Of a stretch of 64,000 nucleotides of DNA, positions 54,777 through 63,168 are shown piece after piece. The DNA is from Polaribacter sp. Hel1_33_78. Its GTDB lineage: Bacteria > Bacteroidota > Bacteroidia > Flavobacteriales > Flavobacteriaceae. The stretch is taken from positions 558,001 to 622,000 of the forward strand of contig NZ_LT629794.1 of assembly GCF_900106075.1 (NCBI RefSeq), in the 5' to 3' direction. Positions within the stretch are counted from its first letter, which is position 1; each line of letters starts with the position of its first letter. The translations under genes and the position numbers were made by a program. The notes below the pieces were generated by a model. It made no database searches and was not told the origin of the DNA. It saw only the letters and a program-made list of their open reading frames with translations.

Positions 54777-55547
54777 ATGACGACTACAAGGCAAAATGGA
54801 AGTTTATATACCAGCCTTCAAAATAATATTGCAACGATAGAATTTGGGCATCCTGCCAGTAATTCTTTTCCAAGTGAATTGTTAAATAGGTTAACAAAAG
54901 AATTGAATTCAATCTCAGAAAATGATGCTATTTCAGTTGTCATTTTAAAATCTGAAGGGGAGAAAGCTTTTTGTGCAGGTGCTTCTTTCGATGAGTTAGT
55001 TGCTATTTCTAATCTACAGGAAGGAGAAAAATTCTTTACTGGTTTTGCAAATGTGATTAACGCCATGAGAACTTGTGGTAAGATTATTATTGGACGTGTT
55101 CAAGGAAAAACTGTTGGAGGAGGAGTTGGTTTGGCCTCAGCCTGCGATTATGTTTTGGCTACAGAAAATGCCGCTATTAAATTATCAGAACTCACAATTG
55201 GTATCGGTCCTTTTGTCATTGAGCCAGTAGTTAAAAGAAAAATAGGGTTAGCTGCGTTATCCGAATTAACGTTAGATGCGACCAATTGGAAAACAGCTTA
55301 TTGGGCAAAAGAAAAAGGGTTGTATGCAAAAGTCTTTGAAACCGTTAAAGAATTAGATGAAGAAGTAGAAATTTTAGCATCAAAATTAGCGTCCTACAAT
55401 CCATCAGCTTTGGGTGAAATGAAGAAAGTTTTATGGGGAAATACCCAAAATTGGAATGAATTATTGGCTGAAAGAGCATTGGTTTCAGGAAAATTAGTGC
55501 TATCGGACTTCACAAAAAAGGCGTTATCTAAATTTTCTAAAAAGTAA
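54777..55547 (+). CDS. Enoyl-CoA hydratase/isomerase family protein
   Basis: 256 residues with the crotonase fold: VVILKSEGEKAFCAGASFDELV provides one oxyanion-hole segment and GKTVGGGVGLASACDYVLAT the other. Family members hydrate or isomerise enoyl-CoA in fatty-acid or amino-acid degradation. The canonical catalytic Glu pair is not both clear (SELTIGIGP follows), so it may be a specialised member such as methylglutaconyl-CoA hydratase. It is followed after 4 bp by the MOSC gene. Confidence 0.85.
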   Translation: MTTTRQNGSLYTSLQNNIATIEFGHPASNSFPSELLNRLTKELNSISENDAISVVILKSEGEKAFCAGASFDELVAISNLQEGEKFFTGFANVINAMRTCGKIIIGRVQGKTVGGGVGLASACDYVLATENAAIKLSELTIGIGPFVIEPVVKRKIGLAALSELTLDATNWKTAYWAKEKGLYAKVFETVKELDEEVEILASKLASYNPSALGEMKKVLWGNTQNWNELLAERALVSGKLVLSDFTKKALSKFSKK

Positions 55548-55551
55548 TTGA

Positions 55552-56109
55552 ATGAAAATTGTGTCGACAAATATTGGCGAACGAAAGGAGGTTATTTGGG
55601 AAAATATAAAAGTGGTCACAGGTATTTTTAAATTTCCAATGGATAAACCTGTTTTTTTAGATACTGAGGATGTGAGAGGAGATGCAATTTGTGATAGGGA
55701 AAATCATGGAGGAATCAATCAAGCAATTTATGGATATTCTTTAAAACATTATGAGTATTGGAAGCCTTTGTACCCCAATTTAGATTGGAGTTTAGGAATG
55801 TTTGGAGAGAATTTAACCATTGATAATCTCGATGAATGTAATACTCATGTTGGAGATACCTTTAAAGTAGGCGAGGCTGTTTTAGAAGTCACCCTTCAAA
55901 GAAACCCTTGTTATAAACTAGGCATTCGTTTTGACGATATGAAAATTGTAAAACAATTTTGGAATACTACTTTTTGCGGTGTATATTTTAAAGTATTACA
56001 AACGGGTTTTGTGAAAACTGGAGATGCGTTTGTTCAAATAAAAAGTTGTTCCGAAAATCCAACTATTGCAGATTTATTAGCCAGAAAGAAAATAGAAAAA
56101 AGAATGTAA
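55552..56109 (+). CDS. MOSC domain-containing protein
   Basis: 185 residues, YiiM-like. MOSC features are present: VRGDAICDRENHGGINQAIYGYS (shown in part), FGENLTIDNLDECNTHVGDTF and VLEVTLQRNPCYKLG with the conserved Cys. MOSC proteins are related to the molybdenum cofactor sulfurase C-terminus and reduce N-hydroxylated compounds in some members. It is the second gene after the enoyl-CoA hydratase. Its stop codon is inside the left arm of its own terminator. Confidence 0.9.
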   Translation: MKIVSTNIGERKEVIWENIKVVTGIFKFPMDKPVFLDTEDVRGDAICDRENHGGINQAIYGYSLKHYEYWKPLYPNLDWSLGMFGENLTIDNLDECNTHVGDTFKVGEAVLEVTLQRNPCYKLGIRFDDMKIVKQFWNTTFCGVYFKVLQTGFVKTGDAFVQIKSCSENPTIADLLARKKIEKRM

Positions 56110-56132
56110 TTCTAAAAATACATTCTTTTTTT
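56096..56132 (+). terminator. Terminator overlapping the MOSC stop codon
   Basis: Arms 56096-56108 (AAAAAAGAATGTA) and 56119-56131 with a 10-nt loop and T-run. The left arm includes the first bases of the TAA stop at 56107-56109. Confidence 0.8.
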
Positions 56133-56384
56133 ATACCCATGTTTATTGACTTAATGAAAGAAAAAGTATGCCGAGTTTGTTAAAACTTGATTTGTTTAAT
56201 TTTAGGTTGAAATAAATAATTAGTTGTATTTCAAAGACTTCGCAATTAAACAAAACGAAAAATATAAATAATTACATTAAATGTAAAAAAAATGTAATTT
56301 TTATATTTTTATATCATAAAATTATATTTACATTTGTGTGTGCTTTTTAAGTAAAGCACACTTTTTCTTTTTCATAGCAATTTT

Positions 56385-56412
56385 CCCACTCAATTTATTG
56401 AGTGGGTTTTTT
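56385..56412 (+). terminator. Strong hairpin terminator upstream of ctaB
   Basis: Perfect 9-bp stem CCCACTCAA/TTGAGTGGG with TTTA loop and six T residues. No coding gene ends just before it, so it likely ends a short transcript or attenuates a longer one. Confidence 0.75.
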
Positions 56413-56464
56413 AATTTACAAAACAATATTTTACAAATTCTATGGTAAATTGATATTTATAAAA

Positions 56465-56472
56465 TATCTTTG
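56465..56472 (+). promoter_or_regulatory. Promoter -7 element of ctaB
   Basis: TATCTTTG fits TAnnTTTG and includes the TTG (56470) that would extend the frame, so ATG 56491 is chosen as start. Confidence 0.5.
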
Positions 56473-56490
56473 CATTCAATTGGTTTAATA

Positions 56491-57393
56491 ATGAATTCAA
56501 TAGTAATTTCAGAGACAAAAACTTCAATGAATATACTTTTATCAGACTTAAAACAACTTACAAAAGTTGGCTTGTCTTTAAGTGTGGTGTTTTCTTCTGT
56601 TGCAGGATATTTGTTAGCAGTAGATGTCATAAACTTTACTACAGTTGTATTATTAGCATTAGGAGGTTTCTTTATGGTGGGTGCATCTAATGCATTTAAT
56701 CAAATTATAGAGAAAGATACAGATGCTTTGATGCAAAGAACCAAAGATAGACCTCTCCCAACAAAAAGAATGTCTGTGACTTTTGCAATGATCATTGCCA
56801 TTTTGTTTACAGTTTTAGGAATTTCTATTTTATATAGTATCAACCCAAAGACCGCTTTATTTGGGGCTATTTCAATTTTTTTATATACTTGTGCTTACAC
56901 GCCTCTAAAATCGGTAACACCTTTAGCAGTTTTTGTGGGTGCAATTCCTGGTGCAATTCCCTTTATGTTAGGATGGGTAGCAGCAACAGACCAATTTGGA
57001 GTAGAAGCAGGGATGTTATTTATGATTCAGTTTTTTTGGCAGTTTCCACATTTTTGGGCAATTGGATGGTTGCAATTTGAAGAATACAAAAAAGCAGGGT
57101 TTAATATGTTGCCCATGAATACCAAAGATAAAGGAGCGGTAAAACAAATTATATTTTATACGGTTATCATGATTTTAGTTTCTGTAGCTCCAGTTTTAAA
57201 GTTGTCTGGAAACTTTTACATATACCCGATAACTGCAATAATCGTTGCTTTCTTAGGAGTTATTATGTTATTTTATGCACTTCAATTGCATAAATCAGAA
57301 GAAAATACAGATGCAAGAAAATTAATGTTGTCTAGTGTTTTGTATATTACTGTTGTGCAAATTATATATGTAGTTGATAAATTTTTACATTAA
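56491..57393 (+). CDS. ctaB: Protoheme IX farnesyltransferase
   Basis: CtaB/CyoE adds the farnesyl chain to heme b to form heme O for the terminal oxidase. The 300-residue membrane protein has the UbiA-family motif NAFNQIIEKDTDALMQRTKD (Asn-rich, first Asp motif) at about residues 70-90 and a second loop LQFEEYKKAGFNMLP. About eight to nine membrane helices are seen. It starts an operon with two cox subunit III genes and cox subunit IV; the next gene begins 3 bp after its stop. Confidence 0.93.
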   Translation: MNSIVISETKTSMNILLSDLKQLTKVGLSLSVVFSSVAGYLLAVDVINFTTVVLLALGGFFMVGASNAFNQIIEKDTDALMQRTKDRPLPTKRMSVTFAMIIAILFTVLGISILYSINPKTALFGAISIFLYTCAYTPLKSVTPLAVFVGAIPGAIPFMLGWVAATDQFGVEAGMLFMIQFFWQFPHFWAIGWLQFEEYKKAGFNMLPMNTKDKGAVKQIIFYTVIMILVSVAPVLKLSGNFYIYPITAIIVAFLGVIMLFYALQLHKSEENTDARKLMLSSVLYITVVQIIYVVDKFLH

Positions 57394-57396
57394 AAA

Positions 57397-57984
57397 ATGA
57401 TAGGAGAACAAGCTTTAAAACAAGAATATACAGTCGCTAAAAAGAAATCAGCAAAGCCAATGTTGTGGATTTCTATGATTAGCATGGTTATGTTTTTTGC
57501 AGGATTAACAAGTGCTTATGTAATAAGTATGAAGCGTGATGATTGGGTTTCTTTTGACTTACCTGATGCCTTTTACGTAAGTACGGTTCTAATAGTGGCG
57601 AGTAGTATTACACTATTTTTTTCACAAAGATTTTTAAAACAAAACAAAAGACAGTTATCATTAATAATGGTGCTTGTTACCTTATTTTTGGGAATTGGAT
57701 TTATTTGGCAACAATATGCTGGATTTAATCAACTTAAAAGTATCGGATTGTTTTTTACAGGACCAGAGAGCACGGTGTCAACATCCTTTATAATCGGAAT
57801 TACTTTTATCCATGTATTACACTTGTTCGCAGGGGTCGCTGTACTTTTAGTTGTTATTTATAATCATTTTAAATACAAATATAAATCGGATGATATGCTT
57901 GGTTTTGAACTAGGTGCAATCTTTTGGCATTTTGTAGATATACTTTGGATTTACCTATTTTTCTTTTTCTATTTTATTAGGTGA
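57397..57984 (+). CDS. Cytochrome c oxidase subunit III (short paralogue)
   Basis: 195 residues with five transmembrane helices, the heme-copper oxidase subunit III family. It shows LTSAYVISMKRDDWVSFDLP, FIIGITFIHVLHLFAGVAVLL and the C-terminal GAIFWHFVDILWIYLFFFFY that is typical of subunit III. It lacks the long insertion of the next gene. It sits between ctaB and the longer subunit III gene, so both paralogues probably belong to one aa3- or caa3-type oxidase. Confidence 0.88.
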   Translation: MIGEQALKQEYTVAKKKSAKPMLWISMISMVMFFAGLTSAYVISMKRDDWVSFDLPDAFYVSTVLIVASSITLFFSQRFLKQNKRQLSLIMVLVTLFLGIGFIWQQYAGFNQLKSIGLFFTGPESTVSTSFIIGITFIHVLHLFAGVAVLLVVIYNHFKYKYKSDDMLGFELGAIFWHFVDILWIYLFFFFYFIR

Positions 57985-58039
57985 TTAAAAATAGTTATTT
58001 TTGGCGAACTAATTAAGAAATAATTAACAGATAAGATTT

Positions 58040-59020
58040 ATGGAAGCAAATATTGCTATACCTTCTGATAGTAAGAAAACTTGGAATGGTGGCGGAGTAA
58101 AGCCATTCGGAGCAAGTTATGGTAAAATGATGATGTGGTTTTTTATCGTTTCTGATGCATTAACCTTTTCGGGATTTTTAGCGGCTTACGGCTTAACACG
58201 TTTTAAATTTATAGATTCATGGCCAATTGCAGATGAAGTGTTTACTCACGTGCCATTTATACATGGTAATTACCCTATGTATTATGTTGCTTTTATGACA
58301 TTTATACTTATTTTCTCATCAGTAACAATGGTAATGGCTGTTGATGCTGGTCATAAAATGCAAAAAAATAAGGTAGCATGGTATATGTTCGCAACAATTA
58401 TTGGAGGTTTAATATTTGTAGGTTCTCAAGCATGGGAATGGAATACTTTTATTAAGGGCTCTTATGGAGCTGTGAAGACTGCGGATGGAAGACTTTTACA
58501 ATTTGTAAAAGACGGTCACCAAATAGCTTTGTCAGATTTTGTTGTTGGTGATCGAATGGATCATAGAGAATCTAATACCAAAAAAAATGGACTATGGTTT
58601 GAATCTGGAGAATCTGTAGGAGCTTACTCCGTTGCTCAAATAATGGCCTCTTATAAAGCAGATCCTTCAATACAAATTAGAAGTGAACAAATTGATTTAG
58701 AGAAAAAGCAAAAAATTATTTTCTCAAGAGAAAAAGGTGCTTCGGAATTAGCAAAAGGAAAACTTGTTGTAGAAGGAGCAAATTTAAAAGTAAATGAGTA
58801 TGGAAATACAATTTTTGCAGATTTCTTTTTCTTCATTACAGGTTTTCACGGATTTCACGTATTCTCTGGAATCGTAATTAATATTATCATTTTCTTTAAT
58901 GTTATCCTTGGTACATATGAAAAAAGAGGGCATTACGAAATGGTAGAAAAAGTAGGATTATATTGGCACTTTGTAGATTTAGTTTGGGTATTTGTTTTTA
59001 CCTTCTTCTACTTGGTTTAA
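58040..59020 (+). CDS. Cytochrome c oxidase subunit III (long paralogue)
   Basis: 326 residues. N-terminal helices (about 28-50, 85-105, 118-140) and C-terminal FITGFHGFHVFSGIVINI and GLYWHFVDLVWVFVFTFFY are typical of subunit III. Between them is a hydrophilic insertion of roughly 110 residues (about 145-255, containing LSDFVVGDRMDHRESN and FESGESVGAYSVAQIM) that is absent from the short paralogue. It would project from the membrane. Its role is unknown but may be an assembly or partner-binding module common in Bacteroidota. Confidence 0.88.
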   Translation: MEANIAIPSDSKKTWNGGGVKPFGASYGKMMMWFFIVSDALTFSGFLAAYGLTRFKFIDSWPIADEVFTHVPFIHGNYPMYYVAFMTFILIFSSVTMVMAVDAGHKMQKNKVAWYMFATIIGGLIFVGSQAWEWNTFIKGSYGAVKTADGRLLQFVKDGHQIALSDFVVGDRMDHRESNTKKNGLWFESGESVGAYSVAQIMASYKADPSIQIRSEQIDLEKKQKIIFSREKGASELAKGKLVVEGANLKVNEYGNTIFADFFFFITGFHGFHVFSGIVINIIIFFNVILGTYEKRGHYEMVEKVGLYWHFVDLVWVFVFTFFYLV

Positions 59021-59044
59021 TTATAAAATAATAGCAAAATAAAA

Positions 59045-59386
59045 ATGGCACACGCACACGAATCTAATGTAAAAAGAATATGGATGGTATTTGGTTTACT
59101 ATCCGTTGTAACTATTATAGAAGTTGCTTTAGGTATTATAAAACCAGAAGTTTTATATTTAACTAATTTTTTAGGAACAAGTCCGTTGAACTGGATTTTT
59201 ATTATTCTAACACTTTATAAAGCATATTATATTACTTGGACTTTCATGCACATGGAAGGAGAAAAAAAATGGTTTAGACGTGCTGCAGTTTGGACTGCAG
59301 TTTTTCTAATCTGTTTCCTTGTAACTTTACTTTTAATTGAAGGTGGCTACTTATATGACACATTGGCGCCACTTGTAAAATGGTAA
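59045..59386 (+). CDS. Cytochrome C oxidase subunit IV family protein
   Basis: 113 residues with three transmembrane helices. The N-terminus MAHAHESNVKRIWMVFGLLS and the central FMHMEGEKKWFRRA match the small subunit IV of bacterial oxidases. It is the fourth gene of the ctaB-cox operon, 24 bp after the long subunit III gene, and a terminator follows immediately. Confidence 0.87.
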   Translation: MAHAHESNVKRIWMVFGLLSVVTIIEVALGIIKPEVLYLTNFLGTSPLNWIFIILTLYKAYYITWTFMHMEGEKKWFRRAAVWTAVFLICFLVTLLLIEGGYLYDTLAPLVKW

Positions 59387-59398
59387 TTAGAAAATTAT

Positions 59399-59425
59399 AA
59401 AGGTGGTGTTAACCACCTTTTTTTT
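59399..59425 (+). terminator. Terminator after cox subunit IV
   Basis: Perfect 9-bp stem AAAGGTGGT (59399-59407)/ACCACCTTT (59412-59420), 4-nt loop, eight T residues to 59425. Confidence 0.9.
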
Positions 59426-59497
59426 ATATTCAAAATATGTCATCTTAAACAAGTTGATGTTTTTTAGTATTCTTAAAATTGTATTAACTATTTAGAA

Positions 59498-60169
59498 ATG
59501 AAATTTATCACAAAAAAAAGAGTAGTACTATTTTTGCTTTTTATTTTTCCTTTAATTTGTTTTTTAATTCTTTCTACAGGAAAAAATAATTTCACAAAAC
59601 TACCAATTGTAACTAAAAATATTACTGATATTTCAAAAATTGATGGGACCAAAAAAGTTCAATTAAAAGATAATGTTTCCATTATTTGTTTTTTAGGAAA
59701 TGATGTAAACACGAATAAATCTGGCCTCTTCAACCTAAATGAAAAGGTGTATAAGAAGTTTACAGATTATAAGAAATTTCAGATTGTAGCGATTTATCCT
59801 AATGGAAAAGAAACTGAAGCAGAGAAATTAAAAGGAGAAATTGGTGCTTTTACGGATATGCAAAAATGGGTTTTCATGGCAAGTTCTAAAGAAGAGATAG
59901 AAGCTTTGTATAGCAGTTTTTCTTTTGATGAGCCTCTGACAAATTTAGCTTCTTCAAAAGCATTTTTAATTGATAAAAATGTAAATTTAAGAGGAAGACT
60001 AAAAGACTCAGATAGTAAAGATGGAAAACTTTATGGGTATAATATGAATTCTGTTTCAGAATTGAATGCAAAATTAAAAGATGATGTAAAAGTACTCTAT
60101 TACGAGTATTACGCTGCTTTTAAGGAAAAGAATAAAAACAAAGCAGATCGAAAAGAGGTTGGGCTATGA
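59498..60169 (+). CDS. SCO-like membrane-anchored protein lacking the copper cysteines
   Basis: 223 residues: an N-terminal membrane anchor (about 8-28) and a thioredoxin-like fold. Where SCO proteins carry CxxxC it has VSIICFLGNDVNTNKSG, so only one Cys remains and canonical copper binding is unlikely. The stop overlaps the start of the true SCO gene by 4 bp, and the cox genes lie just upstream. It may act as an accessory to oxidase assembly; this is inferred from position. A pseudo-family label for such proteins is not known to me. Confidence 0.65.
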   Translation: MKFITKKRVVLFLLFIFPLICFLILSTGKNNFTKLPIVTKNITDISKIDGTKKVQLKDNVSIICFLGNDVNTNKSGLFNLNEKVYKKFTDYKKFQIVAIYPNGKETEAEKLKGEIGAFTDMQKWVFMASSKEEIEALYSSFSFDEPLTNLASSKAFLIDKNVNLRGRLKDSDSKDGKLYGYNMNSVSELNAKLKDDVKVLYYEYYAAFKEKNKNKADRKEVGL

Positions 60170-60867
60170 ACAAAAAATATTCTTACATAGGTGTTTCTTT
60201 TATTATACTTTTATTCGGAATTTATGTTGTTAGAAATATAGATAGAAGGTTAAATGACAATGATTTTGTTCAAGATGATAGATTGAATAAAGTTGATAAA
60301 AAATCAGGAAGTACAAATAGTTTATTTAAATTTAATAAAGTTCCAGATTTCGAATTTACAAATCAAGAAGGAAATATAATCACGAATAAAACTTACGAGG
60401 GTAAGGTGTTTGTTGTAGAATTTTTCTTTTCTACTTGTCCAACAATTTGTCCTTTAATGAATCAGAAGATGTTGAGCATCCAAGATTCATTTCTTGGAAA
60501 TCCGGATTTCGGAATAGCTTCTATTTCTATTACTCCAGAAATTGATTCTCCAAAAATCTTAAAAGAGTTCGCAAAAAACAAAGGAATTAAGCATAAAAAT
60601 TGGCACTTGCTTACAGGTAAATCCGAAGAGATTGTGTATGCTTTGTCTAACAAAGGGTTTAAATTATATGCAGGAAAAGGAGATGAAGAGCATGGGGGAT
60701 TTGAACATTCAGGTTTGTTCGCGTTGGTGGATAAAGATGGTTATATTAGATCTAGAAAAGATAAGTTTGGCAATCCTATTATGTATTACAGAGCGTTGCA
60801 AGAACAAACTTTTCCTGATCAAATAAATGAATTAAAAGAAGATATTAAATTGTTATTAAATGAGTAA
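60166..60867 (+). CDS. SCO1/SenC/PrrC copper chaperone
   Basis: 233 residues, membrane anchor at about 6-22, then thioredoxin-like fold. The copper site is complete: CPTIC with Cys91 and Cys95, and the distal His181 in GGFEHSGLF. SCO proteins deliver copper to the CuA site of cytochrome c oxidase subunit II, matching the oxidase operon upstream. It overlaps both the SCO-like gene (4 bp) and the DUF420 gene (8 bp). Confidence 0.92.
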   Translation: MNKKYSYIGVSFIILLFGIYVVRNIDRRLNDNDFVQDDRLNKVDKKSGSTNSLFKFNKVPDFEFTNQEGNIITNKTYEGKVFVVEFFFSTCPTICPLMNQKMLSIQDSFLGNPDFGIASISITPEIDSPKILKEFAKNKGIKHKNWHLLTGKSEEIVYALSNKGFKLYAGKGDEEHGGFEHSGLFALVDKDGYIRSRKDKFGNPIMYYRALQEQTFPDQINELKEDIKLLLNE

Positions 60868-61399
60868 GCTAGCACAAGAACGAAAGTACAGAAAAATAAT
60901 CACAGGGTTGTCTATTATAATTCCAATAGCTGTTGCAGCGTTATTTGGAGTTAATGTAAGAGACTTAGGTTTTGATGTAGAGCCTTTTACTTTTTTACCA
61001 CCAATTTATGCATCTATAAATGGATTAACAGCTATTGTATTAATAGCAGCTGTTCTCGCTATTAAAAACGGAAATAAGAAATTACATGAACAATTAAACA
61101 CTCTTGCAATTATTTGTTCTTTAGCTTTTCTGTTGATGTATATAGCGTATCATATGACATCTGATTCTACTAAATTTGGTGGTGAAGGAGCCATTAAATT
61201 CGTTTATTATTTTATTTTATTTACACACATTGTATTGTCTATAATTGTAATACCTTTTGTATTAACCACCTACTTGAGAGCGAAATTAGGTAATTTTGCA
61301 CAACACAAAAAAATAGCAAAAATTACATTTCCGTTATGGCTATATGTAGCTGTAACCGGGGTAATAGTTTATATAATGATATCTCCTTATTATGCTTAA
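60860..61399 (+). CDS. DUF420 membrane protein
   Basis: 179 residues with five transmembrane helices. It shows FLPPIYASINGLTAIVLIAA and MYIAYHMTSDSTKFGGEG, then HIVLSIIVIPFVL, typical of DUF420. DUF420 proteins are oxidase-linked membrane proteins found next to SCO genes and related in fold to subunit III/II assembly factors; the activity is unproven. Start overlaps SCO by 8 bp, and the next gene overlaps its stop by 8 bp. Confidence 0.85.
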   Translation: MSKLAQERKYRKIITGLSIIIPIAVAALFGVNVRDLGFDVEPFTFLPPIYASINGLTAIVLIAAVLAIKNGNKKLHEQLNTLAIICSLAFLLMYIAYHMTSDSTKFGGEGAIKFVYYFILFTHIVLSIIVIPFVLTTYLRAKLGNFAQHKKIAKITFPLWLYVAVTGVIVYIMISPYYA

Positions 61400-61613
61400 A
61401 AAAAGAATATATACCTTTTTTCTTTTAATTCTTTTTACTGTAAAATCAACTTACTCCCAGTGTGCAATGTGCAAAGCTGTTGTAGAAAATGGTGATGTTT
61501 CTATGGCAGAAGGTGTTAATAACGGAATTACTTATTTAATGGTATTTCCATACTTACTTATTGGTGTGTTGTTTTATACAATTTACAGATATAAAAAACA
61601 GGCAAAAATTTAA
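61392..61613 (+). CDS. Small exported CXXC membrane protein
   Basis: 73 residues: signal peptide (residues 1-22, ending STYSQ), then CAMCKAVVENGDVSMAEGV with a CxxC pair, one C-terminal helix (about 47-66) and a short basic tail. The CxxC after the signal peptide recalls metal or redox handling. It is the last gene of the SCO/DUF420 unit, overlapping by 8 bp, so a role in oxidase maturation is inferred. No named family recognised. Confidence 0.72.
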   Translation: MLKKRIYTFFLLILFTVKSTYSQCAMCKAVVENGDVSMAEGVNNGITYLMVFPYLLIGVLFYTIYRYKKQAKI

Positions 61614-61745
61614 CATTTCAATAAGAGTGAAAATCTGTAACATTTTATAGTTTTAGTCGTCTTATATGCACAATCAAAGTAATATTTTTTTGCTTTTGAA
61701 CTGTAGTGAATAAAAGTAATAAACAAACAAAAAACAAAAGACGTT

Positions 61746-63077
61746 GTGAAAATTAAATTTATAGTAATAGTAGCTTTTTTAACTTCAATAACTACTTTTT
61801 CACAGAAAAAGTGGGATTTAAGGGAATGTGTAGATGAAGCGTTAGTGAAAAATATTTCTATCCAACAAAACAGACTTAGTTTAGAGTTGGCAGAAAAAGA
61901 TGTAGAGATTGCGAAAGGAAATTTTTTGCCAAATCTAACTGGTAATACTGGAGGTAATTTGAATTTTGGTACTGGTTTTGATCCAGTTTCTCAAAATAGG
62001 GTGAACACAACTTTTTTTGGAGGCTCAATTAACGTAAATTCAGGTATTACTGTATTTAATGGGTATAGAAATACAAATACATACAAACAAGCGCAATTAG
62101 GTGTGGAAACAAGCATGTTAGATTTAAAGAAAATTGAAAATGACATTTCTTTATTTGTAGTTAATGGTTATTTGAATATTCTATTTGCTAAGGAAAACTT
62201 AAATGCAGCCAAGGTTCAGCATGAAATAAGCAAAAAACAAATTGAAGCAGCAGAAAGTAGATTTAATTCTGGAGTTATACCAAAAGGAGATTTATTAAAC
62301 GCACAATCTACAGCAGCTACAAATTTACAAACAGTAATTACGCAAGAAAATGCTTTAGATTTAGCATTGTTAAATTTGGCACAGTTATTACAGGTTCCTG
62401 TTGAAGGTTTTGATATAGCTTCTATTGATGTAGGCACTCCATCTTCAAACTTGTTATATAAAAGTTCATCAATAGTATATAATAAATCCTTAGAAACAAT
62501 GCCAGAAATTGCTAGAGCTAAAATAGCGATTGAAAGCGCAAGTTTAGGTATAGAAATATCTAAAGCTTCTTTTTTACCTTCAGTTACAGCTTCTGCAGGA
62601 TTATCGACAAATTATGGATTTAATTTAAAGCTTCCGGAGGGACTTTCTAATCCTGGTTTGTCAAATCAATTAAATGATAACTTTGGTTATGGTGTTGGTT
62701 TTAACGTAAGTGTTCCAATTTTTAATCGTTTTCAAACTAGGAATAGAGTTGCACAATCCGTGATAAATAAAGAAGTTTTTGAAATAAGATTAGAGAGCGA
62801 GAAAGTAGCTTTAAAACAAACTATAGAACAGGCTTTTTTGGATGTGAAATCGGCTTTAAAAACATATGAAACCGCAAAAATTTCTTTAGGAGCGCAAGAA
62901 GAAGCATTTAAAAATGCACAAGAGCGCTATAATTTTGGAGCAATGACGCAGTTTGATTTTGATCAAGTAAGAACACGTTTGGTAAATGCTGAAGCTGCAT
63001 TAATTCGTTCTAAATACAATTATGTTTTTAAAACTAAAGTATTGCAATTTTATTCTGGAGAATTAATTTTAGAATAA
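61746..63077 (+). CDS. TolC family outer-membrane efflux protein
   Basis: 443 residues, GTG start, signal peptide (residues 1-19, ending TTFSQ). Two homologous halves contain alpha-helical hairpin repeats with the OEP signatures WDLRECVDEALVKNISIQQN and SRFNSGVIPKGDLLNAQ, then AQERYNFGAMTQFDFDQVRT. It should form the trimeric outer-membrane duct of a type I or RND exporter. No inner-membrane partner is next to it within the window, since the next gene is tsaB after a terminator. Confidence 0.92.
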   Translation: MKIKFIVIVAFLTSITTFSQKKWDLRECVDEALVKNISIQQNRLSLELAEKDVEIAKGNFLPNLTGNTGGNLNFGTGFDPVSQNRVNTTFFGGSINVNSGITVFNGYRNTNTYKQAQLGVETSMLDLKKIENDISLFVVNGYLNILFAKENLNAAKVQHEISKKQIEAAESRFNSGVIPKGDLLNAQSTAATNLQTVITQENALDLALLNLAQLLQVPVEGFDIASIDVGTPSSNLLYKSSSIVYNKSLETMPEIARAKIAIESASLGIEISKASFLPSVTASAGLSTNYGFNLKLPEGLSNPGLSNQLNDNFGYGVGFNVSVPIFNRFQTRNRVAQSVINKEVFEIRLESEKVALKQTIEQAFLDVKSALKTYETAKISLGAQEEAFKNAQERYNFGAMTQFDFDQVRTRLVNAEAALIRSKYNYVFKTKVLQFYSGELILE

Positions 63078-63097
63078 TTTACTTCAAAAAATAGTTT

Positions 63098-63137
63098 AAA
63101 CCTCATAGTGAGTAGATTACTGTGAGGTTTTCTTTTT
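63098..63137 (+). terminator. Terminator of the TolC-type gene
   Basis: Arms 63098-63109 and 63119-63130 (AAACCTCA.AGT with ACT.TGAGGTTT, one T-G wobble), 9-nt loop, T-rich tail. Confidence 0.8.
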
Positions 63138-63168
63138 AATTTATCTTTACAAAAAAGAATTATAGATT

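Larger units (their letters stand above)
56133..56490. other. Gene-free region with three tandem hairpins before ctaB
   Basis: No frame is convincing. Three hairpins follow one another: 56270-56278 with 56291-56299 (9 bp, then TTTTATATTTTT); 56338-56346 with 56353-56361 (GTGTGCTTT/AAAGCACAC, then TTTTTCTTTTT); and 56385-56393 with 56398-56406 (CCCACTCAA/TTGAGTGGG, then TTTTTT). A -7-like TACATTTG lies at 56329-56336 and a second, TATCTTTG, at 56465-56472 for ctaB. The set could hold one or two short RNAs or a leader. Confidence 0.5.
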
